From Aspidapion aeneum (lineage: Eukaryota; Arthropoda; Insecta; Coleoptera; Brentidae): DNA of 64,000 nucleotides. Below the pieces are notes generated by a model. The model did no database searches. It was not told the DNA's origin and saw nothing but the letters and a program-made list of their open reading frames with translations. The translations under genes were made by a program, and so were the position numbers. The stretch covers positions 10,741,756 through 10,805,755 of the forward strand of contig OY755038.1 of assembly GCA_963576565.1 (NCBI GenBank), written 5' to 3'. Shown here one piece after another: positions 45,578 through 56,758 of this stretch; within the stretch, counting starts at the first letter, position 1; each line of letters begins with the position of its first letter.

Positions 45578-45710
45578 GCAAAACAAAAAAGTTTCAAAAT
45601 CATCTGAAACGCAAAGATATATAAAAATTTTTGAAATCGGAGCAACTTTTTTTTTCTCGAAAAAATTACGATCACCATAGCTCACACTACTTATAGTAGT
45701 AGTGTGAGCT
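44997..45710 (+). repeat. Repeat family C copy 2, with tandem units and (CAGA)n
   Basis: Bounded by CTCACACTA / TAGTGTGAG-type palindromes at both ends (44,997-45,027 and 45,678-45,710). It contains three tandem units of about 120 bp (ACTCCAGACT, ACCTTTCGTTTGAT), then ACCAAATTTCATTAAAATCG at 45,456, and a (CAGA)n array at 45,515-45,579. Frames across the array are artefacts. It matches copy 1 at 4013-5225. Confidence 0.8.
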
Positions 45711-46909
45711 AATACATTTAAAAAGTTTAACAAACAATTTACATACTAGAATTTAAGTTAATTCACTTGGTTAAACTTAAATTTATAAAAACTACTTATT
45801 TACTAAATTTTACAAATATATTTTATAAATTAAACAAAAGAGACACTTGTTCTTACTTTTGTTTTATTTTCATATGTACTAGAAATTAAGTAAATTTACT
45901 TGCTTAAACCTAAATTTAGAAAACTTACGAAATTTCCCAAATACATTTAACAATATTAATAAAAAAGAAACTTTTTTTACATTTGTTTAGTTAATACACT
46001 TTCAAATCATAGTTACAAAAATTTCAAAACCATTTATAATTTTATGTAACAGATTTTAAACAAATTTAATAATAATTAATGGATTCATTTTGTTTTTCGG
46101 TAGTTATAAATTTTATTCTTTTCACAAATGAATTTACTAATTTATATGGAATACTTGAACTTTTTTTAAATATAAGTTTAGTGTGCAATTCTTTACGTTT
46201 GGTTGTTGCCTGAATTTAGTAAAAAAGACAAGAACAGGCGGATAAAGTTTCTTTTAGTTAGTCTTTAATACATTTATAGCAAGCCCGGAACAGGTATTTA
46301 AACACTTACAGGATCCAAAATGCTCAAAAATTTCCTCGCAAAATACGAAATCACGCCAGAAACAACGCTTGACTGCGAATTACCCGGATAACTGTGACGT
46401 AGCTCTGACATCATGGCCACCATGACACCCGAGTTAGCAGACAACCCTTTTTTACAGACCGTGGTAGGGATGAATCAATAAATCGAGGTAGTCTTTCATT
46501 CTCTTACTTTTATCATTCTTTAACTATCTCACTATCTGTCTTTTTCATGTAGTTGAGAGAAAAAACAAACATTTCAAATACCAAATTGCAAATAATGCAA
46601 GTACCTAAAACTATAAACAACAAGTGAAATTAAAGAAAGAAAAATAAGAAAAAAATTTTGTCTTCGACTATATCTCTTGATGATGAGTTGTTTTGTATAT
46701 AACTGAAAGTTTTTTTACGATATTCTTCGCCTACTTTTACTCATTTAGATTTTGAGGTTAAGTTATATGTTTTGCTTTTTTGTTTAATATGCCACTTACA
46801 ATAGATTCAATTAAATACCCAATCATTATTATTTTAAGAATTAAGAAACAATCAAAAATTGTAGGACAGGTAGGCAAAAAGTATACAACGACCAGCAATA
46901 CTTGAAGTA
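45711..46909. other. Unassigned AT-rich stretch
   Basis: Nothing is recognised on either strand. Confidence 0.35.
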
Positions 46910-47070
46910 CTGCATAGGTTACACTGCATAGTCCTGCGTAGGCACTGCCTAGTCCTGCCTATGCACTGCCTAGTCTTGCATATGCACTGCTCAGTCCAAC
47001 ATTTAGCCTGCATGTGCACTGCCTAGTCCTGCATTTAGAGGTATTCCCTAGTCCTGCCTAATAACTGCCT
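46910..47070. repeat. Imperfect ~22-bp minisatellite
   Basis: GCACTGCCTAGTCCTGC(C/A)TAT-type units recur about seven times with substitutions and small indels. No coding frame passes through. Confidence 0.8.
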
Positions 47071-47742
47071 GGGACCTAAAAATTTGTACACTTTTCTGCC
47101 TATTATAGTTGTTCACCCCTTGTAATAAACATAACCTTAAAAATTTCATCGTCATTTACGAAATAGTTATATATTATATTATAGACAACGTGAGAGAAAT
47201 TAATAGAAACAATATAGTTAGACTCACATCAAAGTGATCTTCACAAATGTAAAGTGAAGATGTATTAGATAAGGTCCTTGGGTCTCATCGAGCAAGTTCT
47301 AGCCACTTTTTCCGTTCTTTTACTGCTGTAGGCACATGAATAAATAGTTTTTCAGGTGTTTTTATGCTAGTATTCGAACACTGAGGCACTACACACCACT
47401 TATAGGACATTTTTTTATATAAAAAACAATAAAATCACAGACCACAAAACAAATAAACACTTGAAAGCCGTGTATCTGTCCGCGAGTTTACTGCGCTGTG
47501 ACGTCATTGCAACGCCATGCTAGAAATGAGCGTTTTAGCGGCAAATTCAAATTGAAAATTAGAAAACTTGATTTTAAATGTAGTTATGATAAAATATACT
47601 ATTTTAATAATTTTGCGTAGCAAATTAGGGATCTATGTAATATTCTAAACTCTTTTCCAAAATTTGTCAAATAGTTTCTCGTTCTTGTATTGAGACACCG
47701 CCCATATGCATAGATGGAAGTTTTCCGAAAATTTATGTGAAG
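47071..47742. other. Unassigned stretch
   Basis: No gene is seen. The 61-codon minus frame overlapping the tRNA-like sequence is fortuitous. Confidence 0.35.
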
Positions 47743-47815
47743 TCTTCGGTGGCTTAATGTAGAAAGCGTTTGCATACAGAGCAACAGATTCCGGGTTCGA
47801 GTCCCGGCCGAAGAC
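47743..47815 (+). tRNA. tRNA-like locus, ACA anticodon
   Basis: A full 73-nt cloverleaf: acceptor TCTTCGG/CCGAAGA (7 perfect pairs), D-stem GCTT/AAGC, anticodon stem TTTGC/GCAAC (outer pair mismatched) with loop ATACAGA, and a perfect T-arm CCGGG-TTCGAGT-CCCGG. B-box GGTTCGAGTCC present; A-box imperfect (TGGCTTAATGTAG). The anticodon position reads ACA. The discriminator is C and no CCA is encoded. Compared with 17,701-17,772, most stem differences keep pairing. Could be a tRNA-derived SINE, a pseudogene or an atypical tRNA; no pol III T-run lies directly downstream except the T-rich stretch from about 47,825. Confidence 0.5.
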
Positions 47816-48274
47816 AGAAAACTGTTTTCTTATTTTTTTTTTTTAATTTCACTTTTTGTTTATAAAAACAAACTTGTTCATTGTAAGAAAATCATTTGTT
47901 AAGGCGTTTTACTTTCAATCTAGTTGATATGCAAAGCAAGATGATAAAATAAATTGCTTTGCAAAATATAGGTGTCTATTTTAAAAAGTGCAAAGTGGGA
48001 AGTAGTCTAATGAAAATTTGTGACGCTGGGACGGGACGATACAAGCTATTTGCATTTAGATACACAGCGAAACGCGTTGAACCGTCTATTATGCCCAAAA
48101 TGACCGTTTTATAAGCCGTAAAATTAGTTTTATTTTCAATTGGTGTCGTTCCGCGTCATCGTGCAGTATTTTTTTAGCTGTAAAATACACCAGGGCGTCA
48201 AGAAGGGGGGAGGTCATGAGGGTAAGTACCCCCGAAGAATAAATATATTTAACTAATCAATCTATCTATTTAGC
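47816..48274. other. Unassigned stretch
   Basis: T-run after the tRNA-like sequence; otherwise nothing is recognised. Confidence 0.3.
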
Positions 48275-49330
48275 CTTCTTCGATCCATCTTTGGACATAG
48301 GCTTCCCCCAATATCTACCAGTCTTCTCTTTTTGTCGCCGTGTTCATCCATCTAGCCCCCGCATGTTTCTTCAAATCGTCCGCCCATCTCATTTGGGGTC
48401 TTCCTCTACTTATTTTATTTTCCCAAGGTCTCCAATTTACAGTACATTTGTTCCATCGATGGTCTTTCTGTCTGATATTATGACTGACAAATTTCCATTT
48501 TAATTTTGGTACTTCTCCTCTGACATCCCTTACTTTTGTTTTATTTCTTATCCATTTATTCCTTTTTCTATCTGTTAGCTTTACATGTAACATTTTTCTT
48601 TCCATTGATCTTTGGGCTTTTGTTACCTTATCCATGTTTGGTTTTGTAAGTGTAATGTAATGTAATAATTTAGATTAATTTACCGAATGCTGCCCAGGCC
48701 AACCTTACTCGCCCCTTGATTTCAGTCGTTTGGTTTCCTGTTTTTAGTTTAATACTTTGTGCCAGGTACATAATATATTCCTCAACTAGTTCAATTTTCT
48801 CTTGGTTTATTTTAATCGTGATATCTTCATCTGTTTGTTATGATTTTAATTTTAGTGTAGTTCATACTCAAGCCTATATTTTTAGCTGCTGTATCCAGTT
48901 CTTCCGGCATTTTTAATAGTTCTTCTTTCTTATCTGTTATTAAGGTGATATCATCAGCATATCTTAGGTGGTTCAAGTATTGGTCGTTTACTTTGATGCC
49001 TATTTCTTCATAAGAGTCTGGTTGAATAGTTTAAGGGTATTGTGTCACCCTGCTGACACCTCTTCTTATGATAATTTGCTTGGTTTCTTTGTGGATGTTG
49101 ATTGATGTTGTCGCTTCGCTATATATATATTGGCTATTAAATCTGTGTATCTGTCTCAATGCTATCGAAAGCCTTTTGAAAGTCTATAAACGCATTATAT
49201 AGTGAAATGTTGTATTCGTTGGCTCGTTGTATTAGTATTTTCATAGTTAATAGGTAGTCAACTGTACTGAAACCTTTTCTGAAGCCTTTGATCATATTTA
49301 GTTAAGGATACTTAATTGCAGCATTTTTTT
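48275..49330 (-). pseudogene. LINE, family F3, broken
   Basis: On the minus strand: FRKGFSTVDYLLTMKILIQR, ALYNAF-type block A (AFIDFQKAFDSI), a deletion, then a region encoding the YADD-containing segment (about 48,950) and NIGLSMNYT. It ends with a 106-codon frame (48,635-48,315): KAQRSMERKMLHVKLTDRKR, HNIRQKDHRWNK, and SRGRPQMRWADD. This is the tail style of insect endonuclease-reverse transcriptases. Multiple stops. Other copies lie at 8420 and 10,555. Confidence 0.85.
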
Positions 49331-49681
49331 TCGTTTCCTAAAAGAAAAAGCCTTCACTCCTCCTAAGAATAACAATAATCGACGCCCCTGACACTGCATG
49401 AGCTCGCGTGGGTTGAAGCAAACTCATTTAAAATTTAGAAGTTTTTTTTAATGCTTTAACCCCTCGATTTTTATTTTTGTCTGCGGCTTTTTTTATTATA
49501 AATTTATGTATACAGGTTGGCTAAGTGAAGCACCAACCTGATTTTTTTAAATAAAATATCTGCCTACATTTTATTTCATTCAATTTTTGTGACGGCTTCT
49601 TGCCAGAAAAAAAAATAAGAAAAATACAATTTTATATAAAAAAAAATTGTTTTCAAGAGGTTTTTGTTGTCCGACTTTGAA
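49331..49681. other. Unassigned stretch
   Basis: AT-rich with several homopolymer runs; no feature is recognised. Confidence 0.3.
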
Positions 49682-50432
49682 TTGACTGTTGCCATTCTAG
49701 TTTAGGACGCCCTCTTTTTCTGCGCCCTATTGGTTGCCATTCTAGGACCTGCTTTGGTAATCTTTCGTCGTTTATCCGTTGTACATGGCCGTACCGTATC
49801 AGTTTGTCTTTTAGTGATGACATCCGTTATGCTTCCCTCGATTCCCATTCCTTCTTTTATGATCTCATTTCTTATGTGATCTGTTCTAGATATTCTCATT
49901 GATCTTCTAATTGCATTCATTTCGACACTTTCCATTTTTGTTTGATATATTTCTGTTACGCGACAAGTCTCTATTCCATACAAAAGCGAGCTTTTCACCA
50001 TTGTTTCACATTACATTCTTTTTTATCTCTCTGCTCCACAAAATACTGTTAAGACATCCAATAACCTTTTGTGCTTTTAGTATTCTTTTTTCCAGTTCTT
50101 TACAGTCTGTTCCTGTCTTATCAAATGTGACACCCAAGTATATATACTCATTGCATGGAGATATTGTTTGTCCATTGTCTTGTTCTTGCTCAGTTGATTC
50201 GTTTCCAATACATAAGTACTGTGTCTTCTCCACGTTCACTGTTAATCCCCACTTTTGGCATTCTTTCGCTAACTTTCTCATCATATACTCCATGTCTTCT
50301 TTATCATTAGCTACAATTACTTGGTCGTTAGCAAACTGGAGTGTGTATATGGTAAATCGGTCGTTAAGTTGTATTCCCAGGCTGTGCACTTTACGTTTCC
50401 AGTTTTTTAGAGCTACTGCGATATATATTTTA
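49682..50432 (-). pseudogene. LINE fragment, family F2, both ends missing
   Basis: The minus strand (50,389-50,006) has HSLGIQLNDRFTIYTLQFAN, where the catalytic box is FANDQ instead of FADDQ, then IVANDKEDMEYMMRKLAKEC and YLGVTFDKTGTDCKELEKR. A second frame (50,001-49,702) has SSLLYGIETCRVTEIYQTKM and NEIIKEGMGIEGSITD. The 3' end of the family is absent at 49,682, and the right side runs into a hairpin arm at 50,435. Confidence 0.85.
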
Positions 50433-50434
50433 AT

Positions 50435-50927
50435 AAATTTAGAAAAAAAAAACTTTTTGAAAACAAGCTTTTATAAAATGGACTAAAAAGCATAAAATAA
50501 TTTTTTTAATGTGCTGATATCATAATAATAAAAGCGATGGGCGTATTAAAGGAAATTTACCCGTTTTTGTTTTAGCCTTGTTAACTCGAAGTTTAGTAAA
50601 AATCCAAATTCATTATATTATAGCAGAGAAATGTAAGAGGAGACAATTTGACCCAACCCAACCCTACTCAAGCTACCCTTACATTTTTCTGATATGGATG
50701 GACATTATTACGCGTGTCGATTTATTTTGTCACATTGAAAAAGAAGAGTGGGCCCATCATCGGTTGTAGACGATCCACCAAATGCGCATGGAAAGGCATC
50801 TACCTAATATTAAATACGCCCATCGCTTTTATTATTATAATATCAGCACATTTAAAAAAATTATTTTATGCTTTTTAGTCCATTTTATAATAGCTTGTTT
50901 TCAAAAAGTTTTTTTTTTCTAAATTTA
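50435..50927. repeat. Long inverted repeat FB1, ~110-bp arms
   Basis: 50,435-50,543 and 50,818-50,927 are near-perfect reverse complements. They share AAAACAAGCTTTTATAAAATG, ATAATTTTTTTAATGTGCTG and AATAATAAAAGCGATGGGCG. The 275-bp centre contains an unrecognised 63-codon frame. The outer part of the arm is alike in FB2 (AAGCTTTTATAAAATG and ATAATAAAAGCGATGG). Confidence 0.88.
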
Positions 50928-50949
50928 TTTTTTAATTTTTCGATTTGTC

Positions 50950-51480
50950 TAAGTCCATTTTGAATCCGCCATATTGAATTTTTGTAATCTGATCACAAAT
51001 TCGTAATCCTCATCCTCAAAAACCCCCAGATACCAATTTTGGTGGAAATCCGACAAACTAAAATTTTACCTTTTCTCCGCCCTTCACGTTAGGGGGTGGT
51101 AGGCAGTCAGTGATACCACATTATTGGATTGTCATCGGATCTACAACGGTATGCGAAATTTGAAGTCAATCGGATACGTGAAAGTCAGTTGAAAGTAATC
51201 AGAAAAACTTGACATTAAATCGTCCATTTTGAATCCGCCATATTGAATTTTTGAAATCTGATCGAAAATTCGTAATCCTTATCCTCGAAAATCCCTAGAT
51301 ACCAATTTTGGTGAAAATCGGACAAACTAAAGTTTTACCTCCTCTCCACTCCCCACGTTAGGGGGGAGGTAGGTACCCGATAAAACCATATTATTGTATT
51401 GTCATCGGAACCAAGACGCTATGCGAAATTTGAAGTCAATCGGATGCTTAGAAGTTCTTCAAAAATGAGTTGCAAGATTT
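50950..51480. repeat. Tandem duplication, 269-bp period
   Basis: GTCCATTTTGAATCCGCCAT starts at 50,953 and again at 51,222. Both units contain GATACCAATTTTGGTG and ATGCGAAATTTGAAGTCAAT near their ends. Non-coding. Confidence 0.88.
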
Positions 51481-51483
51481 GAT

Positions 51484-51503
51484 TACATACATACATACAT
51501 ACA
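51484..51503. repeat. (ACAT)n microsatellite
   Basis: About five units directly follow GCAAGATTTGAT, which mirrors the CACAAGATTTGAT preceding the next microsatellite at 52,068. Confidence 0.9.
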
Positions 51504-51524
51504 GGTGAAGTTAAATAAAAGCTT

Positions 51525-51914
51525 GTAATAAATTGGTAAAAAAATTTTTTAAGTCACAAGCTTTTATAAAATGCACTAAAAATTAAAAAATTATTTTCTA
51601 AAATTCTAATATTCTCATAATAATAAAAGCGATGGCCGCAAATCAAAGCATAAGTTAATCTAAATTTGTGATCTAAACACTTAAAGAATATTCAACATAG
51701 CAGGCCATCAAAGATATGTTTACCTACCATACCTATATACGGATATCTTATCGTTTACGGATACGGATATCTTATCGTGCTAACATCGTCAAAATTTCCA
51801 TCAGTCGGCCATCGCTTTTATTATTATGATAATATTAGAATTTTAGAAAATAATTTTTTAATTTTTAGTGCATTTTATAAAAGCTTGTGACTTAAATTTT
51901 TTTTTTACCAATTT
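51525..51914. repeat. Long inverted repeat FB2, ~110-bp arms
   Basis: 51,525-51,638 and 51,806-51,914 are near-perfect reverse complements (AAGTCACAAGCTTTTATAAA, AAATTATTTTCTAAAATTCT, ATAATAAAAGCGATGGCCG). The centre is 167 bp. It is related to FB1 at the tip and base of the arm but different in the middle, so the two are diverged members of one family. Confidence 0.88.
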
Positions 51915-52067
51915 ATTTTCTACTTTTTAGTCTCAGCTATCTACTCTATTAAATGAAAATATTTGGATATTTTTTTCTTAATGTTGTATTGTCATGGGAC
52001 CACTATGTGTGTACCAAATTTCATCCAAATCGGATAATGGGAAGTGTGTCAAAAACGCTTCACAAGA

Positions 52068-52225
52068 TTTGATAGATAGTTAGATAGTTAGTTAGTTAGA
52101 TAGTTAGATAGTTAGATAGTTAGATAGTTAGATAGTTAGATAGTTAGATAGTTAGATAGTTAGATAGTTAGATAGTTAGATAGTTAGATAGTTAGATAGT
52201 TAGATAGTTAGATAGTTAGATAGTT
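52068..52225. repeat. (TAGATAGT)n microsatellite
   Basis: A regular octamer/tetramer array follows the ACCAAATTTCATCCAAATCG box at 52,007 and CACAAGATTTGAT. It ends exactly at the first base of the gypsy LTR, so the retrotransposon either inserted into it or at its border. Confidence 0.95.
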
Positions 52226-55200
52226 TGTGACGTTTATTTTATTTGTTTATTTTTTTTTTCTGCTAATGATTGTTAAAGTAATAAAGCATAGTGAATGAAC
52301 ATTTTAATATAAGTTAGAACTGATTTAAATGCACGAGCTGCTCTAATAGTATTTTCTAGAACCAACAGATCAAATTTTCTGTAAATTGGGGAACTAAATA
52401 TTTCCGAACTAAAAATCTTTTATGTTTCAGTTATTTGCTAAAACAGGGTTAGTATATGAATAATTTCGCAACACCAAAGTCCACCTTTGAAGGCCGCCAG
52501 CTTTTAAACAGCGGGAAGGGAGTGAGTTAGATTTTTGTAGGCGCCACGTAATTTCATCAAAGTAGGGCTGTTGTTATAAATGACAATGCTGACTGTCTAA
52601 ATTACGAAAAACAGTCAGACTTTGCGGAAGACAGAATAGTGTATTCATATACCGGAAATCCCAATGAGTTAGAAATAAAACTATTGTTTGAAGTCACTTA
52701 ATATATTTACAAGACACAAGAAAAGTACAACGTCCAGTGCTTGAGCGCAAATCAAGTTAGCCGCAATAATGCTCATAGCGCAATTATTTATAAAGCTAAT
52801 TCTATTCAAATTAATCTTAAACCGAAGCTTTAAACTAAATGGCGCACGCTGATGTCGACATTAGCTACCGCCGCACAATATAGGATATCATTACTATAAA
52901 AATATGTATTCGCTAATATTGATACGAATAAACGCTAAGTAATTTTTCTTTTATAAACAAATCTTAGAAGCCATCTTTAATTTTAGATTTTTAACGGCAA
53001 ACGCACTTTATTTTTATTTATATAGGCAGCGCGACATTTTTTTTTTTTTTATTTTTTTACTTAGGCTAAACTTAGCTGTCGTAACATTGGCAACCCAACA
53101 CTGGAACCAATCCGTCTGAAGAACTGGCGGGTACTTCTATTGTGTAAGAAGGTTGACGTCGAGAAAAAGAACTTCAAAACTCCAAACGAATAGATCACGC
53201 TTTAACAAGATGATAGGTGAAAACCTAGCAGCAAACATCTTCATGTGGGAAATTTTCTTATAAAAATCTTCTTTAACTTTGGTTTAAAGTTGAACGTAAC
53301 AAAAAAAAAAAACCCTAAAAAGAAAACAAGGTCTCAGCTTCCTGTATTTGAAACCCTATTTCGAATTTTTATTACTTCCAAAATATTTTAATATTCCTTT
53401 CCACTATCATTATGGTAATAGAGGAATGAACAAAAGCAGAATATATCCATAAATATAAAAAGAAAATATAAGAAATTTAAATATTTCTTTTAATTTTGAG
53501 GCACCCTTAAGTATCCCCTTAAGTTGCCCTTACATATCTCTAAAACTGTACAAGTGTTTCTCAGTACCCCTTAAGCGTTTACTTAAGTGTCAGTGCAAAC
53601 GACCATAAGCTAATACTAAAGTCTTAAGTTCCACTTAAATATTGATAATGATCCCTAACTCTCAAGCAATAACGTATCAGTCCAATAACCAAAAGGAATG
53701 AAATAAACAACTATTTTATTTGAGAGAAAATAATTAATAATTTACAATGCCTTACGTTAAGTAATGGCCATAACTATGACTACCGGTTTGAAAATCAAAT
53801 AATGAAAACCAATTACATTAATGATTTAAAAATATTTAAGAAAAATAAATTTACAATTTAAGTTACGCTGAAGCCCCATACAAATTAAGATACACTTAAG
53901 TACTGGCCTTAAATTAAGCCACCAATTTTTGTACTTAATGAAATTATATTTAAAAAAAAAATACTTCTAGTAGGCATGACTTTCCTTTTTTTTTGAATAA
54001 CTTAATAATTTGGTTCATATTCCCACCCTTAGCCGCGAATCATTTATTTTATTTCGTTGGTTTGGTTGTATTTTTAAGAATCTCAATTTATTTGTAACCC
54101 TTTATTTTTTTCCACGCCCCATTTCTGTATGTATTTTAAGAAAAGAGAATAATAAAATTTAAGTTTTATACCGAATAAATTTTTGTTTATAACTATCCAA
54201 CCCCCAAACTATATCTTGCTTTCGGCTGGTCACTATAAAGGAAAACTAATAAATAATAAAGGAGTTCGTTAAAAAAGAATACTAATTGTTACAATATTAG
54301 CAAGCGTGAACATTGTCAGAAAATTAGGGAATGTCCAACTATGCCTTAAAAAGAATAACAAAATAATATACTTTCTAATTCATCTACAAGTAAAAGAATT
54401 TACCGAGTGAGCCCTATTAACCAAAATAAGTTGTCTAAGTTTTTGGCTGACCGTACAGTCTCTAACAATTGTTTTCATAGTCAACCGAGCAATTTTGAAT
54501 GAGTTCATGCTCTTCGGTTTTCCAAAATACAAAAAAAACATTTATTTGTGTCGAGTACCTATCTGACTAATGTTCTATTAAAAGAAAACTTGGCAACATT
54601 CTATTTTTATGGTTAGACAAAAATCCATGTCGACCAAAAATATAAAAAAAAACTATATGAAAGCCAAATAATATTAACCTATATATTATCACAAAGGCAC
54701 TATATGAGAGCCAAGTAAGATTAACTATATATATTTTCTATATTTATATTTACCTCTGGGGACCACAGACAAGCAAGCCTCAATCTATAGCTTGGTACCA
54801 AAGAGCAACACGACGTCCACAAGAGGGTTTTTTAAATAATTCCAGGTTGTTGGTAGGAAATTGTAGTTTCTAGTTTTCAGCCAGACACATGTGTTGAGGT
54901 ATCTAATAAACCGCATTAAGCGTGCAAGGGACTTCACAAACCCAGAACGATTTCTTCAAAGCACAACAAGTCCCTTTGCGACAGGAAAATCTGGTAGATC
55001 CTCAGACTAGAGGCAATTTTTCCACATGAAAAATTGAGTTTCCCAGGAATTTTCCACAGAACACCTTCACACTTGTGTGAGTCAGAGCTGAACTGTCCAA
55101 CTGCGACGCATTGCAGCGCAGGGACGCCGACTTTCCCAGCGACCGTTGGATCCCATTGGTGGAACACATCACGCCATCATCACGCCACTGATGTGGAGCT

Positions 55201-56714
55201 TTCTCATTGGCCAGCCTAGTATGTCGTCATTACCAATTTTATGCTTTTCGGAAAACGCTTTAATGAGAAAAGGCCTAATTTACTTGTCATTTAGCACTAC
55301 CGTCACTGTCTTGCGCAGTAGCAATGTTTACCAAAGTTTTTGTCTCAAAACTAAGCCAGCCCTCATAAATAATAAACTACACCGTCCGAGGACGCCAATC
55401 ATATGAAAATTAGGCAATAAAAGGGTTTTCAGTCACCAGAAAATTAATTAGAAATTGGACATTTCACAATCAGCTGATGACCAACAAACAAAAATCAAAA
55501 CAAACCACCTGGTGGTTGCTTCACAATTTTGGTTAATATAGCCTCAAACAGCTAACTTCTCGGATATTTACAACACCGATGCCAGCTTGTCTTTAATATC
55601 TTCAGATGCAACGTAAGTGACGGCAACAATATCTGAGAGGATTAACCATAAATAACAACCCTTATCAATAAATTAATCTATTATATACAATACTTTCCAG
55701 AAACGAAATACTATACTACCGTATTTGTCACAATCGGAATAAAAGATACAATTCAAGTTAGAAATTCAAAACCATCTCCTGTTAATGTATCCGGCAACAC
55801 TGTAGACCAGAATCATAATAAACAAACTGCGCATGTTCATTCTGGCGCCTTTTTGGTCTTAAATTCGAACCAAACCTATGGCATAAGAAACTAAACATTT
55901 TGGACTACCTAAAAACCTATATTTTCCTTCATAAAACCCTCAGTAACTCATATAAAAATCAAATCAAAGTGCTAAAATTTTTGACAAGAAATCAGCTGAC
56001 TTTCGTAATCAAAACAAGGTGCCATCTCTACGTATCTTCTGTGCTGTGATCGCGCCTGAAATTGGCCAAAAGACTCGGTGGTTCCGGACCACTGAACAAC
56101 AAATAAACAACAGCAGATCAAAACAAAACAGATAAAAATATTTTTCCCAGTTTACCACAATTTAGTTATAGTTCCAGTGAGTGAAACTAGTTATTAAACT
56201 ATAAATTATCATCATGGAGATTCGCACAAAAGGCAAGTCAGTGTATTTAGTGATTCACGCTAACTCTCACCAAAAAATGCATTGCCAAATGAAGTGGTGA
56301 CAAAAGGAACATCATAAATTTATAAATATTTTAGGAGTCCGCGCTGTAAGAAGCAAAGTCACCCTAAGCTTATCGACAAAATACTATAGCGGAGATGTAA
56401 ACGACATTCCACAGGGCCGACTACATTATTACGGGCTCAGAAGCAGACAGCCTATATTACCTAGTGCTAAAAAAACGAAAGTTGTGATGTAAAGAGCGAT
56501 TTCTTGAAGGTTAGTGGGTTCTAGATTCACCGTAAAGTGTAGAAGAAAAACTTATTAGGGGTTCTCTAATAACCTTCCTAATTGACGATGTTGGCTTGTT
56601 TTTCCTCCCCAAAATTGCGTAATCCTACCTCAGTTTTGTAGGAAAACCTCGTGTAGTGGGAAACAAATCATTGTAAAATCTAGGTTATAGTAGAGTCTAA
56701 AATATACCGTTACA
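52226..56714 (-). repeat. 3' LTR of the gypsy element (about 4.5 kb)
   Basis: On the minus strand it begins TGTAACGGTATATTTTAG directly after the polypurine tract and ends CGTCACA, giving TGT-ACG / CGT-ACA inverted tips. The first 2.17 kb (plus orientation) is directly confirmed by the copy at 61,834-64,000. The rest up to 56,714 is inferred from the polypurine tract and TG start. At 4,489 bp it is unusually long for a gypsy LTR. It holds no long ORF. Confidence 0.85.
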
Positions 56715-56717
56715 ATT

Positions 56718-56732
56718 TCCCCCCCTTCCTTC
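56718..56732 (-). other. Polypurine tract
   Basis: The minus strand reads GAAGGAAGGGGGGGAAAT just before the TGTAAC LTR start. It primes plus-strand DNA synthesis. It lies 26 bp downstream of the pol stop. Confidence 0.9.
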
Positions 56733-56758
56733 AAGACGATTAACACAGTTAATCGGCC

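Noticed and set aside
45422..45733. Frames with DRQT or VCLS repeats
   Set aside because: All are translations of the (CAGA)n array in different frames and strands.
55034..55406. Small plus-strand frames inside the long LTR as genes
   Set aside because: They are 61-86 codons, overlap one another in different frames, and lie in LTR sequence without recognisable motifs.
56715..56758. env gene downstream of pol
   Set aside because: Only 45 bp separate the pol stop from the LTR, so there is no room for an envelope ORF.
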